A stretch of DNA of 33,192 bases from a virus, in IMG/VR virus record IMGVR_UViG_3300025112_000089, positions 1-33,192 of that record; one strand, written 5' to 3'. Shown here one piece after another: positions 15,701 through 21,578 of this stretch (within the stretch, counting starts at the first letter, position 1; the number at the start of each line of letters is the position of its first letter). The notes below the pieces were generated by a model that was given only the letters and a program-made list of their open reading frames with translations, did not search any database and was not told where the DNA came from. The translations under genes and the position numbers were made by a program.

Positions 15701-15865
15701 AATCGCTGTAGTGTGAAAAGAGTAAGCTCCATTAATGTTACCATGGTCAGTTATTGCTAAGGCTCTTTGGCTTAATTCTACTGCTTTCTGTATTGCTTTT
15801 TCTGACGATATCATACCATCTTGTAGTGAATTGTCTGTGTGGAAATGTAAGTGTGAAAATCTCAT
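12698..15865 (-). CDS. DNA polymerase III alpha-type (DnaE) with C-terminal Fe-S uracil-DNA glycosylase domain
   Basis: 1055 residues. PHP domain (1-~210): HLHFHT (H7, H9), D16, DHG (D40, H41), E66, H87, NDVHY (D206, H208), so the metal site looks intact and may proofread. Polymerase core: GRGSAAGS (363-370), PDIDTDF (D403, D405), IKFDLLGLR (D551) give the three catalytic Asp. The HhH-like part ends near 860. Instead of the usual OB fold and tau-binding tail, residues 886-1055 are a family 4/5 UDG-type domain: CKDC (886, 889), FCITNTIKC (956, 963), NC (976), IIALG and GNWHPAYVAR (H1026). The usual GEAPG motif is AQSPNG here, so activity is uncertain. It may excise or sense uracil during synthesis. 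No clear ribosome binding site precedes the ATG; TATAGTTAAAAT lies directly upstream, so initiation may be leaderless. Confidence 0.92.
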   Translation of the reverse strand: MRFSHLHFHTDNSLQDGMISSEKAIQKAVELSQRALAITDHGNINGAYSFHTTAIKNNILPIIGVELYVIKDKAEQIRKSVDRDERHIVLLAKNTAGFYKILELVNDSHQNFYYKPHTDLETIKRVCKGSNDIFALTACIGGIVCKDILNNEIRQAEDKILELKSIFSSNLYLEVMPHMHWKQENVNRELVRMGKELGVPLVATNDVHYLEKSHNKLYDYMRLLTFNKTVKDKDAEKFKSDFRELYFKSHSQMLYTFCLQNILSDNEIKEAMDNVEHIVDSCEAIEFNKQSKFAGLYTDSHKILCEAVDKNFEALGLNKRSRYKRRLNLELDLIMKKQFSEYFLVMYKLIQHCKKYSLIVGLGRGSAAGSLVSYVLGITKLDPIKFNLIFERFLNEDRKEFPDIDTDFGTEDRKKVKEYLKKEYGENNVYDIGTFSTYQIKAIVRDLHRVLDLNDKSLLAEVAQIKDFDNLNSFKYLKEKYPDVFEYTKLLLDNRRHVSKHAAGVIISNKNINEYIPIIRAGSDTYVTGFIEATGRVMMPELSSLGFIKFDLLGLRNLTIIKECLGYLNTTLDEFNIFSKLEDKKVLDEFTAGHTKGVFQFESPPMRDILKRLRIDSVEDLIATCALHRPGPIESGMIEKYIKHKHSNYIDSSIIGKVLKNTYGQIVYQEQIMQLAQKLAKYSLTEADELRKMITKFKTTDKFVMPEFVEIIKRHEIRFLRGAESSGLQTKEVKKLWKDICEFAKYSFNRSHSASYAITGYLTMYLKVHHPLEYMAAILNNSDDDKVHMYLSEVERLGYKILPVDINYSQANYSIDKKHNGIRSGLILCKGIAEKTANKIISQRPFKDFNNFKEKCGEAISKKIKKHTYFSEISTLKELNKTLQACKDCKNYTLNKRDVVLGDRNNIMIIAQSPNGDGIYYEAPFGLNLKKGYRTSGIHLYRALNMVGLKFKKDFCITNTIKCATDNIPKENIENCRKYLVKEIEIIQPKLIIALGTVAMRALNDPVTRGNMIELANGIKVIGNWHPAYVARDVTRQKDFFNNFTNFRKEIINAR

Positions 15866-15908
15866 ATTTTAACTATATCTTACAAAATTTGAATTATTCT
15901 AGCTCCAT

Positions 15909-15986
15909 AGACGACGTTAGAGACACTTTTTTAATGATGTTCATAGGTAACCATGGTCAGCTTTTATAGGTCAGCCAGCAACCTCT
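15909..15986 (+). repeat. MMFIGNH repeat element, copy with decayed stem
   Basis: Shares an identical ~48-bp core with the copies at 19105 and 26739, from AGACAC through the small ORF. The ORF here is MMFIGNHGQLL with a TAG stop instead of TAA. The flanking arms (AGACGACGTTAG and CCAGCAACCTCT) no longer pair well, so this copy seems older or the stem is not needed. It lies between the stop of the sigma-like gene and the start of the polymerase gene. Confidence 0.75.
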
Positions 15987-15988
15987 GC

Positions 15989-16507
15989 TTACAATCCTTT
16001 TTCTAAAACTAGCTTGATGTTTCTTAAGTGTGTTGTGACCCGATGCTGTGGAATGTCTAAGTGTTTTGCTATAATTGCTCGTTCATTTTTTATTCTACCA
16101 TTATTAAATCTTATGGGGGAAAATACTTTTGGAAAATCAGTAAAAGCTCTTAGCACTGCTTTTGCTTCTGAATTTAATAGTTTAGATAAAGAATCAATTG
16201 CTTCAATCAAGTCTAAAGAAGTATCTTTCTGAGCTGAATTATTTGATATATTGTCTTGATAGCTTTTTTTAGAATAAGATAGTTTAGCTTCTTTAGCTAT
16301 CATCCCAGCTAAAACAAGTTTTAAGCAATGAATAAAGTATGTTGTATACTTAGCTCTCATGTTTGGATTATAAGCTTTGCGACAATGTATTAGAACTAAA
16401 TAGCCTTCCTGATATAAATCATTATAGCATAAAATTGAATAAGCTGGAAGTTTTTTTGAATAAATACTTGCTACTTTTTTTAGATAGTACATATCATTTC
16501 TAGTCAT
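15989..16507 (-). CDS. Sigma-70-family-like transcription factor
   Basis: 172 residues. Residues ~28-66 read YNDLYQEGYLVLIHCRKAYN then KYTTYFIHCLK, a good match to sigma region 2 (DLxQEGxxxLxxAxxxFD, then the F/Y-x-T-Y helix that binds core RNA polymerase and the -10). The C-terminal ~40 residues (RAIIAKHLDIPQHRVTTHLR) look like the region 4 helix-turn-helix for -35 contact. It is short, as in ECF or phage sigma factors. The start at 16507 has AAGGAGAGTCAAATG. It could direct middle or late transcription, perhaps through the non-canonical conserved blocks seen in the leader repeats. Weak points are the lack of the usual RxW motif and no anti-sigma nearby. Confidence 0.65.
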   Translation of the reverse strand: MTRNDMYYLKKVASIYSKKLPAYSILCYNDLYQEGYLVLIHCRKAYNPNMRAKYTTYFIHCLKLVLAGMIAKEAKLSYSKKSYQDNISNNSAQKDTSLDLIEAIDSLSKLLNSEAKAVLRAFTDFPKVFSPIRFNNGRIKNERAIIAKHLDIPQHRVTTHLRNIKLVLEKGL

Positions 16508-16601
16508 TTGACTCTCCTTATTAAAAATTATTATTTTTTTTTTACAGAAACTTAAATAACTTACTATAATATACTAATCTTTCTCCTTGGGGGAAGGTTA
16601 G

Positions 16602-16766
16602 TTAATGATATATCAACTCTTTTAATCTATCTCTTCTCTTCATTTCTTTAGTAAGCTTCTTTTTTAAAAGAGATATCTGCTTAGCAGAACTATTAAGATA
16701 GATTAGTGTTTCTAATCTATCTATTTTTTCATTAACTCTTTCAAGTTGAACTTCTTCATGAATCAT
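16602..16766 (-). CDS. Small coiled-coil protein, 54 aa
   Basis: Starts MIHEEVQLERVNEKIDRLET; heptad-like Leu/Ile spacing continues to the basic end KEMKRRDRLKELIYH. It overlaps the end of the 65-aa gene upstream by 11 nt and has GAAAGGAAAAAGC before the ATG. Probably a small dimerising helix. Function unknown. Between its stop and the sigma-like gene start (16508-16601) I see only AT-rich sequence and one purine/pyrimidine-rich block, CTTGGGGGAAGG. Confidence 0.65.
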   Translation of the reverse strand: MIHEEVQLERVNEKIDRLETLIYLNSSAKQISLLKKKLTKEMKRRDRLKELIYH

Positions 16767-16953
16767 AGCTTTTTCCTTTCAATTTAGTTCCTGTTACATT
16801 AAAGTTGTCCATCCAGTGTAGAAGTATCTTTTTAGCAGATTCTTTATCTACATTAAATTCTTTTTGAATGTATTGACCTGCCCCAAACATGTTTGTTACC
16901 CCTGACTCCCTTAACTCGTCTAAGAAAGATAAATGTTCTTGCTTAATAGTCAT
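16756..16953 (-). CDS. Conserved phage small protein, 65 aa
   Basis: MTIKQEHLSFLDELRESGVT continues NMFGAGQYIQKEF, then DKESAKKILLHWMDNF. This reads like a small all-helical protein that recurs in many phages (HL-x-FLDELRxSGxxNMFGA, then a helix ending in LxxWMxxF) but, as far as I know, has no assigned function. The start at 16953 has AAAGGAGAATAAT. It is coupled to the 54-aa gene after it. Confidence 0.75.
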   Translation of the reverse strand: MTIKQEHLSFLDELRESGVTNMFGAGQYIQKEFNVDKESAKKILLHWMDNFNVTGTKLKGKSYDS

Positions 16954-17029
16954 ATTATTCTCCTTTCTAGTTTTGTAATAATTCTATCTCTTCTCCTCCT
17001 TAATAACTCCCCTTTGTATGACAGTACCC

Positions 17030-17254
17030 TCAACCGTCTAATATCTTTGTATGTCCACCATTCATTAAGGTTAAGTGGTAGCCTTTCTTTTTTGCAAAAT
17101 TATTCACTGCCTGTGACAATGCTGCTTGCGAGGGGTATGTGGTAAGCACTCCCTCTGTATCAATATCATGACCTTGCTTGTTACAGATTTCAGCATAATA
17201 TAAATCTTCATCAGGTGAATAAACTAACCACACAAATAATCTTTCCTTATCCAT
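17030..17254 (-). CDS. Hypothetical protein, 74 aa
   Basis: Starts MDKERLFVWLVYSPDEDLYY. Its ATG is preceded by AAAAGGAGACGAGGTT and lies inside the 3' end of the 51-aa gene. It is probably a small alpha/beta protein, with a first strand FVWLVY and a second half helix (SQAVNNFAKKKGY). No catalytic motif is seen and the function is unknown. Confidence 0.75.
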   Translation of the reverse strand: MDKERLFVWLVYSPDEDLYYAEICNKQGHDIDTEGVLTTYPSQAALSQAVNNFAKKKGYHLTLMNGGHTKILDG

Positions 17255-17402
17255 AACCTCGTCTCCTTTTACAAATTCTCTTATGACGAAATAAATTTTG
17301 TCCGACTCTTACTACGGTGTTGTCCGCTTTGAATAATATATAAATCTTATCTTCACAAAGTCCCTCTATTCCAACTTCAGCCTCGCTTGGACTATTTACC
17401 AT
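17247..17402 (-). CDS. Small hypothetical protein, 51 aa
   Basis: Begins MVNSPSEAEVGIEGLCEDKI and ends in a very basic tail (RHKRICKRRRGYG). GGGGGTGAG precedes the ATG at 17402, and the stop overlaps the start of the 74-aa gene by 8 nt. The basic tail partly encodes the next gene's ribosome binding site (AAAGGAGACGAGG), so its composition may be set by that constraint rather than by function. Confidence 0.55.
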   Translation of the reverse strand: MVNSPSEAEVGIEGLCEDKIYILFKADNTVVRVGQNLFRHKRICKRRRGYG

Positions 17403-17460
17403 TTATTTCTCACCCCCTCTCTTTTTCTTATTACATTAAAAAATTAAAAGTAAAATAAAA

Positions 17461-17730
17461 TTATTCTCCCAATCTGTTTGATTGAGGCGATACTCCAAAG
17501 ACATACTCCGTTCCATAATCTTCCTCGCCTCTACTTACCACAGCAACGAACCACCATTCATCGCCGTAATCATCATAATCATCATACATTTCTTGTCCCC
17601 CTCCTGTGCTGTCATATTCATAAAGTTTGTTACTATAGAAATTTTTGAACTCTGCAATTTTAAGAACTTCATATTTGCAATCATTATAATCTTTTACTAC
17701 ACTTCCTACTTTCATTTTAGGCTTTTCCAT
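17461..17730 (-). CDS. Hypothetical acidic protein, 89 aa
   Basis: Starts MEKPKMKVGSVVKDYNDCKY. The first half looks like a small beta-barrel, as in proteins with KxGxxVxD...YxVLKI strands. The middle is a Tyr/Asp-rich loop (MYDDYDDYGDEWW) and the end returns to strands (WFVAVVSR). The start has AGGAGGAGAATCAGATG. It is the first gene after leader copy 2. The stop-codon spacer matches the one after the 135-aa gene near 1588. Function unknown. Confidence 0.75.
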   Translation of the reverse strand: MEKPKMKVGSVVKDYNDCKYEVLKIAEFKNFYSNKLYEYDSTGGGQEMYDDYDDYGDEWWFVAVVSRGEEDYGTEYVFGVSPQSNRLGE

Positions 17731-17753
17731 CTGATTCTCCTCCTATGACAAAA

Positions 17754-17900
17754 AGTTAAAAAATAGTAGATGTTAATTATGTATGTATTATAATATAATA
17801 TATCATTACGTAAACAAGAAAATGTCTCTTTTCTGAAAATAGTTTATAAGTGTTACAGTATAACTACTTAAAAATGAAAGTTTTTATAAAATTTTAGTTA
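17754..17900 (-). promoter_or_regulatory. Conserved leader/promoter repeat, copy 2
   Basis: On the - strand: TTTACG (17809-17814), 16-bp spacer, TATAAT (17787-17792). It is identical in layout to copies 1 and 3 and followed by the same leader up to the ribosome binding site of the 89-aa gene. The ~60-bp upstream conserved block is at 17836-17898, with one base fewer in the AGTTTATAA(A)GTG part. Confidence 0.65.
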
Positions 17901-17903
17901 AAC

Positions 17904-18281
17904 TTATGCTTTGCTTACTACTTTGTTATTTCTTTCCCATATATGTGAATAGCCTTTGACTTTACAATAGCAAGGCCATCTGTCCATTCCATCTTTGTGT
18001 CGTAAGCCATAACAATGTTCCACTTCATGTTTAATAAGATGAACTACTTCTTCATGACATAAAATGCCTGGGGGAAGCCGAAGCCATATAAAAGGAGCAT
18101 CATAGCGGGCGTATCCCGTTAAGTGTTTCTTTGAGCGATTAAGCTCGACAACAAATGTCCCTTTTCTAGACCATAATAAGTGGTCTCCCTTTTTCTTAAT
18201 CTCTTCTTTGACTAGCCTACGATAAAACTTTTTCTCCATAGCAGAGAACTTTTTCTTCTTGTCTAGAATTTTAATTTTCAT
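17904..18281 (-). CDS. Metallopeptidase-like protein with HExxHxxGxxH
   Basis: 125 residues. The motif HEVEHCYGLRH (about residues 86-96) is a complete zinc metzincin-type HExxHxxGxxH, with helix LCHEEVVHLIK before it. Phage proteins of this size with HExxHxxGxxH are often called SprT-like or putative metallopeptidases, but a substrate is not known. The N-terminal half is basic (DKKKKFSAMEKKFYRRLVK), and no signal peptide or membrane segment is present, so it acts in the cytoplasm. The start has AAAAGGAGAATCG. The first base triplet of its stop lies just past leader copy 2, so it ends the next operon upstream. Protease activity is likely from the motif alone but unproven. Confidence 0.7.
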   Translation of the reverse strand: MKIKILDKKKKFSAMEKKFYRRLVKEEIKKKGDHLLWSRKGTFVVELNRSKKHLTGYARYDAPFIWLRLPPGILCHEEVVHLIKHEVEHCYGLRHKDGMDRWPCYCKVKGYSHIWERNNKVVSKA

Positions 18282-18348
18282 CGATTCTCCTTTTAAAAGA
18301 TTAAGTTAAAGTACTAAACATTTCATTTCAGCAATTTTAAGGTTAAAA

Positions 18349-18657
18349 TTATTTCTCTTCTTCTTTTTGAATTACACCGCGTACATTAAATATCCCTATT
18401 CTAACTGCTAATTCACAACCTGATGGACAGATAATTGCCCCGTCTATCTCGTCAATATAAGTATCTTTGTATGCTTTATACACAGCATATTTTAGATTAT
18501 TGCCAGAAGAATTACTTGCGGCATACTTAATCGCGGTTTTTAAATCTTTTGCTTTACCCCAACCATTGCCATTTGAAATAACAAGATAATGAGTTAAGCC
18601 TTTCAAGTAATCAATTATGATTTCTCGTTTCTCTTCTATATCCATTTCTCTCTCCAA
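18349..18657 (-). CDS. Hypothetical protein, 102 aa
   Basis: Function not recognised. It has a helical acidic start (MEREMDIEEKREIIIDYLKG), then alternating segments (YLVISNGNGWGKAKDLKTAIKYAAS) and an IICPSGCELAVRIG strand pair with two Cys, and a Lys/Glu tail. The start at 18657 has GGAATTGGAGAGAG, unlike the AAGGAGAATC cassette of its neighbours. It is preceded by its own promoter variant (18737-18765) and a leader of ~80 nt. Confidence 0.75.
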   Translation of the reverse strand: MEREMDIEEKREIIIDYLKGLTHYLVISNGNGWGKAKDLKTAIKYAASNSSGNNLKYAVYKAYKDTYIDEIDGAIICPSGCELAVRIGIFNVRGVIQKEEEK

Positions 18658-18736
18658 TTCCCTGAAAGTGAAATGTTTAGCTAAACTATTAAATTGTCAA
18701 AGAACAAAAACGTAATAATATAATTTATTATAATAT

Positions 18737-18765
18737 ATTATACCATAATCTGATGTGGGCGTATA
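18737..18765 (-). promoter_or_regulatory. Promoter, variant of the conserved leader family
   Basis: On the - strand: TATACG (18760-18765), 17-bp spacer, TATAAT (18737-18742). The -35 region TTTTCTTGTATACG matches TTTTCTTGTTTACG of copies 1-3. The distal ~60-bp block is only weakly recognisable here (AACACTTATAATTTG). Confidence 0.5.
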
Positions 18766-18816
18766 CAAGAAAATATATTTTTTTTTGAGAGCTTTTATAT
18801 AACACTTATAATTTGA

Positions 18817-19044
18817 TTAAAAGTCCTCTGGAGGATATAAGCTGTACTCATATCCAGCAACATTGATACGGACAATTTTCATTTCCATGTTGCCCTTTTT
18901 ATTGCTTGATACGGGATATCTTTTATTTAGTACTCCTGTTTCAAGATTGTACGCCCAAGGAAGAGTATAACCTTCCTCTCCCATTTTCATATCTTTTATT
19001 TGTCTTTTTCTATTAAAAGTGCCAATAAGCTTTATGTTTGACAT
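18817..19044 (-). CDS. Hypothetical protein, 75 aa
   Basis: Starts MSNIKLIGTFNRKRQIKDMK; the rest looks like a small beta-rich protein ending VNVAG-like ...NVAGYEYSLYPPEDF. AAAGGGGGTCTT precedes the ATG at 19044. It is the first gene after repeat copy 19105-19182 and has a candidate promoter (19068-19097). Function unknown. Confidence 0.7.
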   Translation of the reverse strand: MSNIKLIGTFNRKRQIKDMKMGEEGYTLPWAYNLETGVLNKRYPVSSNKKGNMEMKIVRINVAGYEYSLYPPEDF

Positions 19045-19067
19045 AAGACCCCCTTTTTAAAGTTTTG

Positions 19068-19097
19068 ACTATAACTATGACTTTTTCCTCAATTCAA
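19068..19097 (-). promoter_or_regulatory. Candidate promoter beside the MMFIGNH repeat
   Basis: On the - strand: TTGAAT (19092-19097), 18-bp spacer, TATAGT (19068-19073), 24 nt before the ATG at 19044. The TTGAATTGAGGAAAA part is shared with the region beside the copy at 26739, so the promoter half may travel with the repeat. Confidence 0.4.
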
Positions 19098-19104
19098 GGT
19101 CGCC

Positions 19105-19182
19105 AGATGACGCTGGAGACACTTTTTTAATGATGTTCATAGGTAACCATGGTCAGCTTTTATAAGCTAGCCAGCGTCATCT
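19105..19182 (+). repeat. MMFIGNH repeat element, full copy with perfect 12-bp inverted repeats
   Basis: Arms AGATGACGCTGG (19105-19116) and CCAGCGTCATCT (19171-19182) are perfect inverted repeats. Between them a small ORF, ATG at 19130 to TAA at 19165, encodes MMFIGNHGQLL, with GGAG 11 nt before it. AGCTTTTATAAGCT forms an inner hairpin. The + strand orientation is opposite to all genes around it, and the right arm abuts the stop codon of the 65-aa gene. Similarity with the 26739 copy extends left through TTTTCCTCAATTCAAGG. Confidence 0.85.
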
Positions 19183-19379
19183 TATGTAATGAACTTCATC
19201 CCTGCATCTCTTAATTTCTCTATTAAAAGTGTCGGACTTTTGGGTGGATTATATGGGTGGCCTTGATAGCCGTCAATATATCCGTTGAATGCATTGATAT
19301 CGGGTATAGTATTAGGTAAGTCACAATTTTTGTTTTGTGCTCTATCAAGAGCTCCTGCTAAATAATGTGTCTCATACAT
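19182..19379 (-). CDS. Hypothetical protein, 65 aa
   Basis: Starts MYETHYLAGALDRAQNKNCD; has a YIDGYQGHPYNPPKSP loop and ends in a helix (TLLIEKLRDAGMKFIT). The site before the ATG is AGGAGATAAGTT. The stop codon touches the right arm of the repeat element. Function unknown. Confidence 0.7.
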   Translation of the reverse strand: MYETHYLAGALDRAQNKNCDLPNTIPDINAFNGYIDGYQGHPYNPPKSPTLLIEKLRDAGMKFIT

Positions 19380-19433
19380 AACTTATCTCCTGTGTTAAAA
19401 GTTAGCATAAAGTAAACTAATAAAAGCAAATTC

Positions 19434-19775
19434 TTATAGTCCGTAAGTTACCCAAAAACCATTGTTGAAGAAATGTTCTAGTCTGTAGCCGTTCCTGCCA
19501 GAAGGATGTTCCCAACGATAGTGAAAAAGTATTCTTGCATATTGTTGTTTAACATTTACTTTAGCATCAATTTCTATTACAGCATCAATAAATAGGGGAC
19601 TCATTAGTCCCAGAGTACTGGTGTTTATTTCTATTGTGCCTAAAGTTTGAAATACATCAATTGCTTCTCTCTTATGGTTAAAAGGTTCTATTGCAGTTTC
19701 TATCTTAACATCTACCCCAAGTTCTTTAAGCTTATGATTTACTTTTGCTTCTAATTCTTCTATACGATACCCCAT
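19434..19775 (-). CDS. Hypothetical protein, 113 aa
   Basis: MGYRIEELEAKVNHKLKELG is a helical start; the rest looks beta-rich (IEINTSTLGL, VIEIDAKVNVKQQYARILFHY) and ends in an aromatic segment (YRLEHFFNNGFWVTYGL). AAAAAGGAGAATCAAATG marks the start at 19775. No domain is recognised and no Cys occurs. It sits in the run of small genes, each with its own ribosome binding site, probably one transcript. Confidence 0.75.
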   Translation of the reverse strand: MGYRIEELEAKVNHKLKELGVDVKIETAIEPFNHKREAIDVFQTLGTIEINTSTLGLMSPLFIDAVIEIDAKVNVKQQYARILFHYRWEHPSGRNGYRLEHFFNNGFWVTYGL

Positions 19776-19805
19776 TTGATTCTCCTTTTTCTGTGTTTAA
19801 AAAAT

Positions 19806-19979
19806 TTAATAACAAGGACACGGTGGAGCAGCCTCTCTGGTATCCCCTTGTCTCTCCCATGCCCTGATACAACATTCTCTGGAGCAATAAAAACTACAAC
19901 CATGCCCAGCACACCATTTATGGTTCTCCTCGTTATAAGTCTTATTACAGTAACCACACTTACATTTGGTCATTGTCAT
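19806..19979 (-). CDS. Cys-rich zinc-binding-like small protein, 57 aa
   Basis: I chose the ATG at 19979, which has AAAAAAGGAGATGAGAAG directly before it; an upstream ATG at 20036 has none. The protein MTMTKCKCGYCNKTYNEENH continues with CAGHGCSFYCSRECCIRAWE and ends PPCPCY. Cys pairs CxCxxC, CxxxxC and CxxxCC suggest one or two zinc knuckles, similar to MYND/TRASH-type fingers with YCSxxC. It could bind protein or nucleic acid. Function unknown. Confidence 0.75.
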   Translation of the reverse strand: MTMTKCKCGYCNKTYNEENHKWCAGHGCSFYCSRECCIRAWERQGDTREAAPPCPCY

Positions 19980-20025
19980 CTTCTCATCTCCTTTTTTAAA
20001 ATAGTTGAACATTAATAGAATAAAA

Positions 20026-20313
20026 TTATTCATCATGTGTTAATAACCCATCAATCATATTTTCTAGTTCATCGTTTGACATGTTATCAAAATCAACATG
20101 TCTGGGTCTTATTCCGTTAACTTCTTTGAACAAGTCCCAAATGCTCTCAATTAAATTGTGTCTTTTAAACTCTTCAACTGTAGTAACTCCAACTTCTTTC
20201 CAATAGCTTTCATCTTCAGTCCACGTTGATGCGAAGCGTTCTTTTGGGTTTTCTGCTACCCACTTTTCTGTCTTTGCATTTTCTGCTTTAATATACTTAA
20301 TTAAATCTTTCAT
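20026..20313 (-). CDS. Conserved phage-type hypothetical protein, 95 aa
   Basis: The sequence follows a layout I recognise from other phage hypotheticals: a helical start with NAKTEKWVAENPKERFAS, WTED-x-x-x-W-x-x-x-GV-T-TVEE, then VNGIRPRHVDFDNMSNDELE. The GxRPRHxxF/W-(S/N)-(M/L)-S-x-x-E-L end is the most conserved part. Function is not known to me. The start has AAAGGAGAATCAAATG, and the stop overlaps nothing. Confidence 0.8.
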   Translation of the reverse strand: MKDLIKYIKAENAKTEKWVAENPKERFASTWTEDESYWKEVGVTTVEEFKRHNLIESIWDLFKEVNGIRPRHVDFDNMSNDELENMIDGLLTHDE

Positions 20314-20346
20314 TTGATTCTCCTTTAAGATTAAAAACTATTAAAA

Positions 20347-20826
20347 TTAACAAGGAATTAAGTGAACTACTTCCTCTTTATGTTTGATAGGCTTTCCATT
20401 TAATAGCTTTACTATTACTTTTCTTGCTTCTTCAAACATTTTAAAGCCGATATATATTCTATTTGAATATGCTTCCTCTGGAAAATCATTAATTGTTGGC
20501 GGATTTAAGAATATTTTTTTCGTTTTCCAGTGGTCAATAACTAGGTCTTCTCCAGTTCTGTGTTCAGCAACTGTTATAACTAATGTTTCTCCCTTTTCTA
20601 AACTCCTGAAAAGTATACTAAATCCTCGTTCTCTACCATTATACCATGCTGCTGTTTTCATAGAGCCAAGATGGTGTTCTAAAAATCCTATAGAATTTGT
20701 TTTACTTATTTCAACCGGATTTTTTCTGAGGAACTTCAGAAAACTTACTGCTTGCTTATTTAAGCCGTCCTCTATTCTGTCCAGCTTTGTTCCTTTACCA
20801 TTAATATTATAAGCTAAATATTCCAT
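20347..20826 (-). CDS. Hypothetical protein, 159 aa
   Basis: Starts MEYLAYNINGKGTKLDRIED. It has a helix-rich first half (LNKQAVSFLKFLRKNPVEI), then a beta-rich half (GFSILFRSLEKGETLVITVAE) and a helical end (GFKMFEEARKVIVKLLNG). It has one Cys at the C-terminus. AGGAAGGAGAATCAAATG precedes the ATG. No family recognised. Confidence 0.75.
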   Translation of the reverse strand: MEYLAYNINGKGTKLDRIEDGLNKQAVSFLKFLRKNPVEISKTNSIGFLEHHLGSMKTAAWYNGRERGFSILFRSLEKGETLVITVAEHRTGEDLVIDHWKTKKIFLNPPTINDFPEEAYSNRIYIGFKMFEEARKVIVKLLNGKPIKHKEEVVHLIPC

Positions 20827-20854
20827 TTGATTCTCCTTCCTAAAAGTTAAAAAA

Positions 20855-21088
20855 TTAGCTAAATAAAAGAGACTTAATACTAACGTCTCCGTGAAGTGTT
20901 TCTTTAAGAGAGTCTGCTAACTCATCTTTACTCTCTTTATGAATTTCAAGAACTCTAAGTGCATTTTTCAGAGAAGGCTGATTCTGAAGATGTTCAGTAG
21001 TGTGATTGTCTTTAAGAATATTAATAACTTCTCCAATATTCTTACTTGCTTCCTTACTTTCTTGATATCTTTGAAATAGGCTTTCCAT
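20855..21088 (-). CDS. Hypothetical helical protein, 77 aa
   Basis: Starts MESLFQRYQESKEASKNIGE; almost entirely helical by composition, with no Cys, Trp or membrane segment. AAGGAGAAGAAAG precedes the ATG at 21088. It is the first gene after leader copy 4 and so likely the start of the small-gene operon. Function unknown. Confidence 0.7.
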   Translation of the reverse strand: MESLFQRYQESKEASKNIGEVINILKDNHTTEHLQNQPSLKNALRVLEIHKESKDELADSLKETLHGDVSIKSLLFS

Positions 21089-21105
21089 CTTTCTTCTCCT
21101 TAGTA

Positions 21106-21240
21106 AAGGTGAGTATTAATTATGAGTGTATTATATTATAATATATTACCTTCTGGAATAGAAAAATTTCTTTTTTAGAAAATAGTTTATAAAGTGTTAC
21201 AGTATAACTACTTAAAAATGAAAGTTTTTTTCTAAAGTTT
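21106..21240 (-). promoter_or_regulatory. Conserved leader/promoter repeat, diverged copy 4
   Basis: TATAAT on the - strand is at 21130-21135, aligned with the other copies, but the -35 position (21152-21157) reads TCCAGA. The upstream conserved block (21178-21232) is better kept than the core promoter, which suggests the block itself is functional. Its far end (TTTCTAAAGTTTGTT) merges into the neighbouring tandem repeat. Confidence 0.5.
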
Positions 21241-21280
21241 GTTTTTAAATGTATTAAAGACACTCACTATTTTTAAAGAT

Positions 21281-21578
21281 GTTATAAGTTGTTTAGTGTG
21301 TTAGCTTTAAAACATCTTTTTCTAAAGTTTGTTAGTGATAGATTCTCTATTGAAAGTTACGATTTGTTATAAGTTGTTTAGTGTGTTAGCTTTAAAACAT
21401 CTTTTTCTAAAGTTTGTTAGTGATAGATTCTCTATTGAAAGTTACGATTTGTTATAAGTTGTTTAGTGTGTTAGCTTTAAAACATCTTTTTCTAAAGTTT
21501 GTTAGTGATAGATTCTCTATTGAAAGTTACGATTTGTTATAAGTTGTTTAGTGTGTTAGCTTTAAAACATCTTTTTCT
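21281..21578. repeat. 85-bp tandem repeats, three full units and a half
   Basis: Units start with GTTATAAGTTGTTTAGTG at 21281, 21366, 21451 and 21536, giving an exact 85-bp period; the fourth copy ends near 21578. That last part is the 3' end of the primase coding sequence (codons for DVLKLTH and the stop), so the array appears to have grown from the end of that gene. A degenerate further unit may lie at 21229-21280. Each unit has a short dyad (ATAGA-TTC-TCTAT). No ORF is convincing between 21241 and 21547. A replication origin or iteron array is possible. Confidence 0.92.

Noticed and set aside
15725-15760. ACCATGGTCAG shared between the polymerase gene and the MMFIGNH repeat core
   Set aside because: Only 11 bases match and the sequence encodes the conserved DHG motif of the PHP domain. 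Chance is the simpler reading, although it could hint at the origin of part of the element.
19760-19957. - strand open frame overlapping the Cys-rich gene
   Set aside because: Wrong frame of the 57-aa zinc-binding-like gene. It has no ribosome binding site, while the Cys-rich frame has a good one.
21281-21578. CRISPR array
   Set aside because: The 85-bp units are repeated in full with no unique spacers, so this is a plain tandem repeat.
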